Shown: positions 53,702-62,673 of the stretch, piece after piece
How positions within the stretch are numbered: the first letter of the stretch is position 1
How the letters are laid out: the number at the start of each line of letters is the position of its first letter
Assembly (NCBI GenBank): GCA_948500755.1
Contig: CAOOYH010000005.1
Span: 33,875-97,874, forward strand
Reading direction: 5' to 3'
Source: an uncultured Lactobacillus sp.
GTDB lineage: Bacteria; Bacillota; Bacilli; Lactobacillales; Lactobacillaceae
Length of the DNA: 64,000 bases
The notes under the pieces: generated by a model
What the model was told of the DNA's origin: nothing
The model's input: only the letters and a program-made list of their open reading frames with translations
Database searches by the model: none
Translations under genes and position numbers: made by a program

Positions 53702-54502
53702 ATGACAACAATAGGAAGGCAATTACAAAAGTTCAGAATGCTATTAGGTCTTTCACAAACTGAAATGGCAGCTGGTATTGTGACGGACTCTTTTTATTCT
53801 AAAGTTGAAAGAAATATCAGTGAAATTTCAATTGATAAACTCATAAAAATTTTGAATATCCATCACATCTCTCTTTTTGATTTTTTTGAAATATTTGATG
53901 TAGAAAACTTGTCTAATTTGAAACGACAACAAGAAATTTACTCTGCTTATGACAATCGAAATATTAAGCAATTAAAAGAATTTGCAAAATTAGTTAAAGA
54001 TAACGATGATTTCTTGTATTTAAAAATAAGACTAATGATTGCAGGCCTTGAGAGAAGAGTGAATAAGCTATCGCTAACGTTTAGAAAAAAAGTAAGCAAT
54101 AGTTGTTTTGATATTAGGATCTGTAATTTATACAATTTTTGGAATTTAGCAATTCTAGCGCCTTTAATTAAATTTGAAAAATTGAATAGTTTGATTGAAA
54201 TAATTGAAATAAACATTGCGAATTTCCATTTTGAAAATAATGATCAAATCCTATCCTTATTGAATCTATTGATTAACTATCTCGATCGTGCTTACCAAAT
54301 TCAATATAAAGATGGAAGAAACAAAGTTATTAGTATTCTTAATTTTGCACCTGATAATTTGAATGTAATGTTTCATCACATAATAATTCAATATTATGTA
54401 GCTCTACTAAATCAAGATTGGTCGGTTGCTAAGGAAATAATAGAATTATTGAAAATGACGGGATATCAAGAGTATGTTAATACTTTACCCAAAATTGTTT
54501 AA
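53702..54502 (+). CDS. Rgg/GadR/MutR family transcriptional regulator (1)
   Basis: 266-residue regulator. XRE-type helix-turn-helix in residues 1-60 (GLSQTEMAAGIVTDSFYSKVER), then a C-terminal repeat domain of about 200 residues typical of peptide-responding Rgg proteins. The ATG at 53702, after GGGAAAAAG, matches the family start (MTTIGRQLQKFRM); a longer ORF opens at 53609 inside the terminator. Three bases separate the stop from the next regulator. Lower GC than the core genes. Confidence 0.88.
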   Translation: MTTIGRQLQKFRMLLGLSQTEMAAGIVTDSFYSKVERNISEISIDKLIKILNIHHISLFDFFEIFDVENLSNLKRQQEIYSAYDNRNIKQLKEFAKLVKDNDDFLYLKIRLMIAGLERRVNKLSLTFRKKVSNSCFDIRICNLYNFWNLAILAPLIKFEKLNSLIEIIEINIANFHFENNDQILSLLNLLINYLDRAYQIQYKDGRNKVISILNFAPDNLNVMFHHIIIQYYVALLNQDWSVAKEIIELLKMTGYQEYVNTLPKIV

Positions 54503-54505
54503 CCA

Positions 54506-55282
54506 GTGATTATGATTGGAGAACATTTAAAAGATGTACGTAAATCTTTAGGCTTAACTCAAGCTCAAATGGCAGGAAAAGCTATTAACAGGTCCTTTTA
54601 TTCTCGTATTGAAAATGGTCAGAGTACAGTTACAGTAAAAGATTTGATGAAGATTGTATATAGCCATAATTTATCGATGATTGGATTCCTACAAGAGTTT
54701 GGTGAAATAGAAGAAAAAATGGCTATTTATCAAGATAAGATAAGTAGCGCCTATTTAAACAAGAATGTCGAGATGCTTAAAGTTTTATATATGAATCAGG
54801 AGTTTGAAGATAGGAGAATCAATCAACTTCTAGAATATTTGATTGCTAAAATTGAAGGGCATGCTGATAATTTTGAAATCAAGAAATTAGGATGGAATTT
54901 CTTAAAAAAGGGAGAATTGAATGAGGAGACTTTATGGCTGATATTTCATGTAATGGATTCTTATAAATTTGATGACTTAGAAGGATTAGTAAAAGCAATC
55001 TTCAATAAATATCACTCTAAAGATGTTAATAATAGAACAATTCATTTAATAGCAAGAATTGCTGTCAAATATTTGAATATTTGTTTTAAAGAAGAAGTAA
55101 GTTATGAAATCAAAAAGACTATAGAGTTTTTACAACAATTACCTGATTCCACTGAATTTGGATTATATAAAATAGCTGGAATTTATTATGAGAAGCGCTT
55201 TAATCATGAGGAAGAAGAATTAAAACAAATTATTAGTCTTTTTGATAAAGAAAATGCACGTAACTATTTAGAAATGAATTAA
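54506..55282 (+). CDS. Rgg/GadR/MutR family transcriptional regulator (2)
   Basis: Second Rgg-family protein, 256-258 residues. HTH GLTQAQMAGKAINRSFYSRIENG at residues 17-39; the C-terminal domain resembles the third rgg near 63 kb (shared AVKYLN-type and EFLQQLPDSTEFGLYKIAGIYYE-type segment). There is no good ribosome site, so it is probably coupled to the first regulator; start GTG 54506 or ATG 54512. Its stop is followed directly by the conserved box at 55285. Confidence 0.87.
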   Translation: MIMIGEHLKDVRKSLGLTQAQMAGKAINRSFYSRIENGQSTVTVKDLMKIVYSHNLSMIGFLQEFGEIEEKMAIYQDKISSAYLNKNVEMLKVLYMNQEFEDRRINQLLEYLIAKIEGHADNFEIKKLGWNFLKKGELNEETLWLIFHVMDSYKFDDLEGLVKAIFNKYHSKDVNNRTIHLIARIAVKYLNICFKEEVSYEIKKTIEFLQQLPDSTEFGLYKIAGIYYEKRFNHEEEELKQIISLFDKENARNYLEMN

Positions 55283-55284
55283 TA

Positions 55285-55303
55285 ATGTGCAAATATGACG
55301 AAA
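55285..55303 (+). promoter_or_regulatory. Conserved 19-bp box A (ATGTGCAAATATGACGAAA)
   Basis: Matches the box at 63501-63519 in 18 of 19 positions. It begins two bases after the stop of the second rgg, upstream of the exoprotein operon, 46 bases before a -10-like TAATAA (55331). A -35-like TTGAAA (55307) follows directly. Candidate operator for an Rgg activator. Confidence 0.6.
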
Positions 55304-55306
55304 GTA

Positions 55307-55336
55307 TTGAAAGAATTTGCTTTTGATTAATAATAA
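55307..55336 (+). promoter_or_regulatory. Promoter candidate for the exoprotein operon
   Basis: TTGAAA at 55307-55312 and TAATAA at 55331-55336, spacer 18, directly after the conserved box. Confidence 0.45.
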
Positions 55337-55410
55337 ATAAGCAGAACTGATGCTGTAAAAATTAAATTTGGCAGATATTATTCTGAATTTAATAAAAAAG
55401 GGGAGTAAGT

Positions 55411-56214
55411 ATGAATAATATTCAATTACCAAATAAGTTAAGCTTGTCACAATTCACGGGATTACCTAAATTCGAAGGGACAGAAGATGGTGATACAGAA
55501 AGATCAATGCTTAATGATGCACAAAATAATTATCAAGCTGGGTTAAAGCGTTGCAAAATCCTAAAGTGGATTTGTTTCGTTGTGGGATTTTACGTATGTT
55601 TTGGTACGAGTGCTTGGTACCTTGGAGTATTAATTATGGCTGTCGGCTTTTTCGGTTTTACTCAATCGGGAGTTTTAGCCAAAAAATATAAAGAAGAATT
55701 ATCAGCTGCTATTGGCCGATATAATCGTTATCTAGATAAGTTGGCTCAATATGCTGCTAATAACATATTTTCTGAAAATTATAGATGGGTCAAGTTCGGA
55801 AACAAGTATATGTTGTATGGACGAGAAGGGCTAGTACACGTAGATACGGATCAAGATCTTCTTGTAGCCTATAATAAAAAAGCTATAAAAGATGTAACAA
55901 AAGAGCGTGTACATACAGGATCGCATACTACAAGTAATACAACCGGAGTAGGAGTAGCCACCTCCAGAAGTAATACTCAAACTAACGGGAACTACTATTC
56001 CTATCTTGATAAGTTTCAAAGTCAATCAAAAACTAGTGGGCTCGGAATTGGGGTATCTAAAGCTAGAACTGATTCTGATACTACTGAATACTATGAATGG
56101 CATTTTGATGTTTTAACTGACTATATCAATTATCCAAAAGTCTCATTGATTATAGGAGACAATAAGAATAATGAAAGTATTGTCAATGAAATGTACGGGA
56201 TTTTGAAACCATAA
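55411..56214 (+). CDS. Membrane protein of unknown function, first gene of exoprotein operon
   Basis: 267-residue protein with two predicted helices (about residues 48-62 and 66-85) near the N terminus and a long soluble part. Residues 165-220 are rich in serine, threonine, glycine and asparagine, then a compact end (YYEWHFDVLTDYINYPKVSLII). I recognise no family. AAGGGGAG ribosome site. It begins a unit of four genes ending at 58178. Confidence 0.72.
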   Translation: MNNIQLPNKLSLSQFTGLPKFEGTEDGDTERSMLNDAQNNYQAGLKRCKILKWICFVVGFYVCFGTSAWYLGVLIMAVGFFGFTQSGVLAKKYKEELSAAIGRYNRYLDKLAQYAANNIFSENYRWVKFGNKYMLYGREGLVHVDTDQDLLVAYNKKAIKDVTKERVHTGSHTTSNTTGVGVATSRSNTQTNGNYYSYLDKFQSQSKTSGLGIGVSKARTDSDTTEYYEWHFDVLTDYINYPKVSLIIGDNKNNESIVNEMYGILKP

Positions 56215-56225
56215 GGAAGTTAGGT

Positions 56226-56594
56226 ATGAATAAGAAGGGAAATTATATTGCTGCTGGAGTAGTAATTGTACTGCTACTTACTCTGGGAATCTCTATCCAT
56301 TCTTATAATTCTCAAAGAATGGAAGGATCATATACAGCAAAAATAAACATGTTTTTCTTTACTGAAAAAGATAATATAACATTTTCAAAAGATAAAACAT
56401 TTATTGAAGGCTCAACAGATTTGAAAAAATCTGAAAGAAACAAAGGCACTTATGAAATCTCTGGCAATAAGCTTAATTTGAAATGGAATAAAGGTGGCTA
56501 TAAGGCAAAATGTATTTTGTCAAAAAATAGAAAATCTTTTTACATTAAATCCGCCAATGGTGCGCTTAGTGCAGCATTGGCGGATTTAATGTAA
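56226..56594 (+). CDS. Membrane-anchored small protein of unknown function
   Basis: 122-residue protein with one N-terminal helix (about 6-24), then an extracellular beta-rich domain with FSKDKTFIEG and KGTYEISGNKLNLKW segments. These look like a lipocalin- or META-like small fold. The last 19 codons and the stop lie in a perfect 24-bp inverted repeat. Function unknown. Follows the previous gene by 11 bases. Confidence 0.65.
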   Translation: MNKKGNYIAAGVVIVLLLTLGISIHSYNSQRMEGSYTAKINMFFFTEKDNITFSKDKTFIEGSTDLKKSERNKGTYEISGNKLNLKWNKGGYKAKCILSKNRKSFYIKSANGALSAALADLM

Positions 56595-56598
56595 AAAG
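56536..56598 (+). repeat. Perfect 24-bp inverted repeat at the end of the gene at 56226
   Basis: 56536-56559 is the exact reverse complement of 56575-56598, with a 15-base loop; the arm holds the GC-rich core ATCCGCCAATG. The stop codon is in the second arm. No T run follows on the plus strand, so it is not a normal terminator. Confidence 0.85.
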
Positions 56599-56622
56599 GA
56601 TAATGAATAAGGAGAAAATGGA

Positions 56623-57030
56623 ATGATTAAAGTTAACAAATTGCTTTTAGGAGTTGCTTGTGCGGGGATGTTAGGAATTGGAGCTCAAGGGGTTGCTAAT
56701 TCTAGTCAATCAGTTCAAGCAGCAAGCTGGCACAAGGGAACACCTAAATCTATTAGAGGAAAATACAAGACTCACCATTTTGGCGCAGATTTAGTATCAA
56801 CTTTTGATATTAATAAGAAGTCTTTACGTGCATGGCAGTCAGGGATGCCACCTCTAGAAGGATACAATGTTAGATATAAGCGTCTTAGAAAAAATAAGTA
56901 TCTCCTAATGTATGACACAAAGAGAATAGGAAATATATATAGAGGCGAAAAAGATGTTAAGAACACTTATCAAAAAGTAGGAAAGAAATATAAAATTTCA
57001 TTTACTGATCAGTGGTATTACAAATATTAA
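56623..57030 (+). CDS. Small secreted protein of unknown function
   Basis: 135-residue exported protein with a signal peptide (residues 1-33, cut near VQA|ASWHK). The mature part begins WHKGTPKSIRGKYK, a motif of a family of small Lactobacillus secreted proteins of unknown role. Tyrosine- and lysine-rich. An AAGGAGAA ribosome site precedes it. A similar small exported protein, broken, lies after the third rgg. Confidence 0.72.
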   Translation: MIKVNKLLLGVACAGMLGIGAQGVANSSQSVQAASWHKGTPKSIRGKYKTHHFGADLVSTFDINKKSLRAWQSGMPPLEGYNVRYKRLRKNKYLLMYDTKRIGNIYRGEKDVKNTYQKVGKKYKISFTDQWYYKY

Positions 57031-57047
57031 TTAGTGGGAGAAGAACA

Positions 57048-58178
57048 ATGAAATTAAAAAAACTCGTAGCTATTAGTGCAACCAGTGTAGCTCTTAGCGG
57101 AGCTGCTCTTGTTAGTGCCCAAATTCAAAATCAAAATTTGATGCAAGCAACCACTGTTGAAGCAGCCAAGTTAACTCAAGGTCAAGTAAATACTCAAAAA
57201 GCCGATGCTCAAGTTATGAAGGCTGTTAAGGCTAAAGCAAATCATAAAAGTACTAGAACCGTTAATAAGTACGTTAAAAACGCCACTCGTGCCGTCAATC
57301 GAATTAAGAATAAAAAGAGTGAACCAAAAAGCGTTGCTCAAACTAAGAGCGCCCTTGTTAAGATTTTAAATACGGTAAATCATCCCGATAGCAAGCATTT
57401 AAACGCATCAAAAACTGCAATTAATAACATTTCAAGTAAGTCTACACGAACTAGCATGAATACCCGTTACTTAACTCAATTAAACAAGTTCGTCAAAGTA
57501 AGTAAGGCTAAAACGGTTAAGGTAAATACAACTTCTAGCGTAAAAACTGCTAAGACATATAATAACAATCCATTAGATAGACCTGTGACAGATAAATATG
57601 ATAAAAATGTAATTCTTGCTGCAAGTTTAGCATATAGCAATCCAAAAAAATCCGAAAAACTAGACAATAAATTATCAAATTATGTAGGACCATTTATCAT
57701 GGATATGTATAATCATAAATATTCATGGTCAGATATTCCGGGTAAAAATAATATTGAAAAGATTTATAAATTAGCAAATCATATCGGACTTAAACTTTCA
57801 AATAGTGAATTTTATCCATCAGAAAAAACATTAAATAATATGGCACAAAAAGCATATATTAATAAAAAAGATAAAATTTGGTCAAATGTATATAAGAAAT
57901 ATGCGCCATATACATGGGCAGTAAATACCATTAATCAATATGATGAATTTGTTAAACCTACTACACATGATTGGGCACAATTTAATGCATTTACTGGAAT
58001 TGACAATGTAAGTAAAGCACAACAAGAATATCGTAAACAGGCATGGTCAAAACGCCAATGGGATCAATATAATAAAGAACAAAAAGAAAAACAACATTAT
58101 AAAGAACTTCGTCAAAAAGCTGAAGCTGAAGATAGAGCAAGATTAGCCAGATTAAAGGATGAAGGCATGGCTCAATAA
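57048..58178 (+). CDS. Secreted protein of unknown function, two-part
   Basis: 376-residue exported protein with a signal peptide of roughly 40 residues ending near TTVEAA|K. The N-terminal half (about 45-165) is lysine-rich with coiled-coil character; the second half (about 170-376) has a different composition and ends in a charged helix QYNKEQKEKQHYKEL. Lysine codons switch from frequent AAG to nearly all AAA near 57.55 kb, so the gene may be a mosaic. No known domain. The last gene of the operon; a terminator follows. Confidence 0.72.
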   Translation: MKLKKLVAISATSVALSGAALVSAQIQNQNLMQATTVEAAKLTQGQVNTQKADAQVMKAVKAKANHKSTRTVNKYVKNATRAVNRIKNKKSEPKSVAQTKSALVKILNTVNHPDSKHLNASKTAINNISSKSTRTSMNTRYLTQLNKFVKVSKAKTVKVNTTSSVKTAKTYNNNPLDRPVTDKYDKNVILAASLAYSNPKKSEKLDNKLSNYVGPFIMDMYNHKYSWSDIPGKNNIEKIYKLANHIGLKLSNSEFYPSEKTLNNMAQKAYINKKDKIWSNVYKKYAPYTWAVNTINQYDEFVKPTTHDWAQFNAFTGIDNVSKAQQEYRKQAWSKRQWDQYNKEQKEKQHYKELRQKAEAEDRARLARLKDEGMAQ

Positions 58179-58205
58179 TCTAATATTAATATTATAACGG
58201 TACAC

Positions 58206-58240
58206 AAAAAAGCATTTAGGAATTCCTAAATGCTTTTTAT
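58206..58240. terminator. Bidirectional intrinsic terminator
   Basis: AAAAAGCATTTAGG / CCTAAATGCTTTTT, a perfect stem of 14 bp with an AATT centre, between the exoprotein operon and the convergent giant gene. Confidence 0.88.
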
Positions 58241-58241
58241 T

Positions 58242-61200
58242 TTACTTTTTAAACAGATCTGCTGGATGTAAGAAATCACGTCGAATACTTTCAGCAGCTA
58301 TTTGTGCATCAATATTTGAAATTGATCCTGTAAATGACTTATTCGTAATATCAACATTCATTAAGCTATCTGAATCATCATGGGATAATCCAAAAACGTG
58401 ACCTAATTCATGCTTTAAAACGCCATTCATCATCTTTTGCTTATCAAGTGGACCCGTAAAGACATTGCCTTTTAGTCCATCAGTATTAAGCTGAATTGTG
58501 AATTTAGTATTCTTTAGAGTATCACCAGCAGTAACAGTACCGGATGCATTAAAGACATCATTCTCACCGTCGCCTTGCAAGATGTCATTTGAAACCGCCG
58601 TTGTCAGACCAGCATAATCCTTCATGGTTGTATCTGGCTTATTTGGATCTTGATAAGACGAAATAATTTCATTATTTGCAGCTGAGTTCATAATTGCCAA
58701 CGTTACGCCTTGCTTCAATTTTTCAGGGTTAGTTGTATATTGAACTCGCAAATCAACACCATTTTTACTAAGTGCCTTAGTCCAGTCATTAAGTGCATTT
58801 TTAGCCGTGTTTGCAATTTCAGGATCAGCATAAACGCTCATTGCAACTTGCGTTCGGCCATTTTCATGTTTAATTACTGGATTTTGTCCAATCTCAGTTG
58901 GGTAAATTGGCATTACCATAGCTTGACCATCTTGTTTAGCAATTTTGCCAATTGGAGTTGCAACGCGAATCGTCAATGAATTACCAGAACTAGTTCTAAT
59001 TGTTTCAGTATTTGAATGGATGACTAGTGAGTTACCAGAACTGGTCTTTTTATTATTAGTCCTAGAATTAATAACTAAGGAGTTACCCGAACTCGTCTTC
59101 TTATCATTAACTCTTGAAGTAACCGTTAATGAATTACCTGAACTAGTTCTTTTGGTCGTGTCACCGCCACGTCTGATAACAATTGAATCATTTGATGATG
59201 CAATTTTATCCTTTGGCGTTAAACCTTTAAAGGTTGGCAAAGTAATTGCAACAGATTGATTCTTAGGTACTTCTGGTGGCTTTTCTGTTGTCCGTAAGAA
59301 TTCAATTGCACTAGACAAATTATATGTACCCTTAGTATAACCATGCGCTTTTGGTGGAGTAACATTCATAGTTTTAAGTTGAACATTAAGGGGCTTAACT
59401 TTAATGTGCTTCTTTGTTTCTTTTTCAGGCTTACCCGGTGTTGGTGGAGTTTTTTTAGGTGGGGTTTCAGAACCAGTAATAAAGCCAAATGGCGTGAAAA
59501 TTGAGGTATCAATTGACATATATGTGTTAGATGATCCTGTACCTTTGTTATGCAATACAAACCATGAATTAGCCATCCCTGATCTATTCTTACCGTTATG
59601 TGAATAAATCATAGCGTTATTACGACCAAATTTTGCAGCTTTACCAAGTGTTGCAGTTGAGTGTGGTGTTCCGCCGGGCCATTTTACATATTCCACACCA
59701 CCAACATTCGTATTTCCAGTATATTTCCAATTAAAATCTTTTCCGAAATGTGAATGTTGACTTGCACTCATATTTCCTGATGTTGCTAAATGAGCTTGTG
59801 TACCGGATTCAACAGAACCCTTTGATACAACAAGTTCCTGATTATCATCAATATCTGACACCCATACAGGTGCATATTGAGCCGTACCACCACCGCCATC
59901 AGGAACAGACACATGAATCACTTGCGCAAGTCCAATTTCACGTGATGATGCAGCAGGTAATGGGTTACCATATGTATTCCAAAAATGAAAATCTGCATCT
60001 TTAATTTTAGCTGCTTGACCATTATTTAAATCGGTAGCTTTGGCTTTGCTTACAACAGATAAATTATTATCGGATTTTACAGGTTCAACTTTAATATTAG
60101 CTGGTCCAAGTTGCATATATTCACCGCCACCACCACCAGTGGATACACCGGTACCGGAACCTTGGTAATTTCCTTCTGTTGCTATATAACCTGTACCAAC
60201 AACTAACTGACCATTATAGGGGTTAATTGCAATATTATAAATATACAAAGCATTACCCGGTTTACCACGTCTAGCTTGAATAATGTCATTAATATTAAAA
60301 CCATTTACCGATTTTGCTTCTAACGTAACACCAACATCGGATCTATCAGTCTTCCACTTAATATTACCTTTTGCATCTTTACCATCCGGTTTAGCATAAA
60401 CATATGCATTTTTAAGTGTAAATTTTAATGTTGGACTCTTAGTAATAACAGTGTAAGTATACTTACCAACATTATATTTATCATGAATACCATCAGCTGT
60501 TGGATGTAAATATTGGTAATACCAGTCTTTAACAGCTGGCTCAGATACTCGATATTTAGAATATCGAGGATTAGTAAATGCACTAAATAATTTCTCACTA
60601 TCACCCGGCTGGGTTGTTTGCATCAAGATTGGTGCACGTGTAGCTTGAACACCGCTAATCGTATCAAAAATATTAGCATTTTTAAACATCACACTACCAA
60701 AACCGGTTGATTTCCAGTCATTACCAGTTTTTTTCATATTCATTTGATAAATTGCTGCCGCGGCTTCACTAGCCCATGTACCATCCGGAATATGTGTTAA
60801 GTAACCATCACTATTCATCTTTTTAGCAAGGGAAGAAATATTTTTAGCATTTTTATCACCTGCTTGAGTAGTGTAGTTTACGGCATTATCCATTTGACGG
60901 CGATACATCGTATTCCACTGTTTTGAACCTGAATACATTGGAATATTCTTCTTAAGCCATTCCTTAGTAAATGGACCAGTGGCTTTAGTTTTTGAGCCGC
61001 CACTTTCTTTTTTACCCGGTTTGCCCGGTTTACCCGGCTTTTCCGTAGTTTCTTCAATAATTTCTTCAAGTCCACCTTGTTGAGCATTTTGAATTGCACT
61101 TGATGCCGCATTTGCTGCATCTTGAACTTGTTGTAAAGCAGAATTAATTGCACCAGTTAATTTTGCTTTTTCTTGCTCCTTAGTAGCTGCAATTGTCCCA

Positions 61201-62408
61201 TCTTGGGCACCATTTGGTACGTCTTGAGCTTGACCGATATCACCAAACTCAATTGTGCCCCCGCCAACTTGAATTGGTTCAGCAGTAGTTACACTGTCTG
61301 AATTAACAGTATTAATGGCATCTTCAAGTTCCTTAATGAAGCCTTGATCGGGCTTTTTCTCTTTCTTTTCTTTTTCAATCATGGCACGATACTTAGCAGT
61401 AGCTTGTGCTTTATAGGCATCCATCGCCCCTTGCGTGCCACTGCCAATAGTTGAAGCTTGCGCATTTGCCGTTTGTGCTGTTTGCTGCATTTCTTTAAGC
61501 CAATTGTTAATATCGTCAATATTATAAAAGGCATGACCGCGATAAGTACGCGCACGTTCACCTTCTTGAATGTTTTTAGCATTCTGCTGACGAATATTTT
61601 CCAAGATTCGATTAGTTTCTTGGTTAGCCTGATCAATTGTTGTAACTAACGTTTGATCACTCTTAACCGTTTGATTGGTCTGAATCGTATTAGCGCGCTG
61701 AGTATCAGTATTATCAACAACAATTCCGTTTTGCGCAATTGAATCTTCACTCTTACGCTTAACATCATCCATGTTGCCCCAAATACCATCATGATAATGC
61801 TTAAGTGAACCAGCCGCACCTGTGATTGTTTGGTTTGATTGAATAACCTTATCTTGAAGGGCACGATTTTGACTGGTATTTTGAGCATTTTCACCAACAA
61901 CGCGATTATTATAGTCAATATCTTGTTGCATGGAGTTTAACACTTGTTCAAGCTGATTAGCGGCTGCATTAATATCTTCAGGATTATTAATATAGGTTGT
62001 ATTATCAGCCCCAGATTGTCCATTAAGCATCCGGTTAGTATTGTTTTGCGTATTAAGTTGATCTTTTAATTGATTATAGCGTCTAATTAATCCGCCAAGA
62101 CGAGAAATAGATTGACGAACTTGCGGGATTTGAGATTCTGGTAAATCCTTAATTGAGGTATTTAATTGAATAACACCATGTGAATCTGTTTGAACATTAC
62201 GAAGTTCACTATTAACGGTATTAATTGCACTTTGATTTGCAACTTCAGTATTATCTTGAAATTTAGTTGTACCAACATTGCCTAAATTGGAACCGACAAC
62301 AACTTTGTCGGCACTAGCAATTTGAGGATTGGCAAACACACCTGTTGCTCCAAGTGCTGTCAGTGCCATTTTGGTCTTAGCTGAATGCTGGATAAATTTA
62401 TTTGGCAT
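58242..62408 (-). CDS. Large secreted protein with C-terminal metzincin-like protease domain
   Basis: 1388-residue exported protein from the ATG at 62408 (AAAGG site); an in-frame GTG is four codons earlier. Signal peptide about 1-34 (ASA|DK). Next, a Gln/Asn-rich coiled-coil region to about 425; a KPGKPGKPGKK linker; an Asn/Gly-rich domain to about 950; a Pro/Lys linker; four exact 17-residue repeats beginning TSSGNSL; and a C-terminal zinc-protease motif HELGHVFGLSH (HExxHxxGxxH) with a SLMN Met-turn. No LPxTG anchor or membrane tail. Substrate unknown; a matrixin/astacin-type peptidase is likely. I do not recognise the middle domain. Confidence 0.82.
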   Translation of the reverse strand: MPNKFIQHSAKTKMALTALGATGVFANPQIASADKVVVGSNLGNVGTTKFQDNTEVANQSAINTVNSELRNVQTDSHGVIQLNTSIKDLPESQIPQVRQSISRLGGLIRRYNQLKDQLNTQNNTNRMLNGQSGADNTTYINNPEDINAAANQLEQVLNSMQQDIDYNNRVVGENAQNTSQNRALQDKVIQSNQTITGAAGSLKHYHDGIWGNMDDVKRKSEDSIAQNGIVVDNTDTQRANTIQTNQTVKSDQTLVTTIDQANQETNRILENIRQQNAKNIQEGERARTYRGHAFYNIDDINNWLKEMQQTAQTANAQASTIGSGTQGAMDAYKAQATAKYRAMIEKEKKEKKPDQGFIKELEDAINTVNSDSVTTAEPIQVGGGTIEFGDIGQAQDVPNGAQDGTIAATKEQEKAKLTGAINSALQQVQDAANAASSAIQNAQQGGLEEIIEETTEKPGKPGKPGKKESGGSKTKATGPFTKEWLKKNIPMYSGSKQWNTMYRRQMDNAVNYTTQAGDKNAKNISSLAKKMNSDGYLTHIPDGTWASEAAAAIYQMNMKKTGNDWKSTGFGSVMFKNANIFDTISGVQATRAPILMQTTQPGDSEKLFSAFTNPRYSKYRVSEPAVKDWYYQYLHPTADGIHDKYNVGKYTYTVITKSPTLKFTLKNAYVYAKPDGKDAKGNIKWKTDRSDVGVTLEAKSVNGFNINDIIQARRGKPGNALYIYNIAINPYNGQLVVGTGYIATEGNYQGSGTGVSTGGGGGEYMQLGPANIKVEPVKSDNNLSVVSKAKATDLNNGQAAKIKDADFHFWNTYGNPLPAASSREIGLAQVIHVSVPDGGGGTAQYAPVWVSDIDDNQELVVSKGSVESGTQAHLATSGNMSASQHSHFGKDFNWKYTGNTNVGGVEYVKWPGGTPHSTATLGKAAKFGRNNAMIYSHNGKNRSGMANSWFVLHNKGTGSSNTYMSIDTSIFTPFGFITGSETPPKKTPPTPGKPEKETKKHIKVKPLNVQLKTMNVTPPKAHGYTKGTYNLSSAIEFLRTTEKPPEVPKNQSVAITLPTFKGLTPKDKIASSNDSIVIRRGGDTTKRTSSGNSLTVTSRVNDKKTSSGNSLVINSRTNNKKTSSGNSLVIHSNTETIRTSSGNSLTIRVATPIGKIAKQDGQAMVMPIYPTEIGQNPVIKHENGRTQVAMSVYADPEIANTAKNALNDWTKALSKNGVDLRVQYTTNPEKLKQGVTLAIMNSAANNEIISSYQDPNKPDTTMKDYAGLTTAVSNDILQGDGENDVFNASGTVTAGDTLKNTKFTIQLNTDGLKGNVFTGPLDKQKMMNGVLKHELGHVFGLSHDDSDSLMNVDITNKSFTGSISNIDAQIAAESIRRDFLHPADLFKK
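58979..59182 (-). repeat. Four tandem 51-bp repeats (17 residues each)
   Basis: Copies start at intervals of exactly 51 bases (58979, 59030, 59081 and 59132 on the plus strand). Each encodes TSSGNSL followed by a variable ten residues. They lie between the proline-rich linker and the protease domain. Confidence 0.85.
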
Positions 62409-62445
62409 TTTGCTTTTCACCTTTCTTTAAACCTTGTTTAGCAAG

Positions 62446-62475
62446 ATTATATTAAAATTTCAACTTTTGCGTAAA
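62446..62475 (-). promoter_or_regulatory. Promoter candidate of the giant secreted protein
   Basis: Minus strand TATAAT (62451-62446) and TTTACG (62475-62470), spacer 18. The rest of 62476-62673 is AT-rich; a short inverted repeat TAATCC/GGATTA lies near 62582-62600. I see no further coding signal. Confidence 0.5.
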
Positions 62476-62673
62476 GCCTGTTGACCGCCAAAGTTTATAC
62501 AAATAAAACTTGTTGATAGACTATCATAGAAAGCTCTAAAGAAGATTTATCATAGAATCAAATTAATTTATTCATGACTGTAATCCTTAATATGGATTAG
62601 ATTTTCTTAGTTAAATAGATTATTCGTGTAAAATAGAATAAAGAAGAAATTTAAAATTAAAGAGGCGTTAAGA

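Noticed and set aside
58979..59182. CRISPR-like array from regular repeats
   Set aside because: The 51-bp units are in frame within a protein gene and the variable parts are similar to each other, so they are protein repeats.
61379..61918. Several ORFs of 80-90 codons inside the giant gene on the same strand or opposite strand
   Set aside because: They are out-of-frame shadows of the giant gene without ribosome sites.
62575..62601. Eight-codon ORF near the third rgg as a leaderless pheromone
   Set aside because: It has no ribosome binding sequence and no hydrophobic signature beyond chance.
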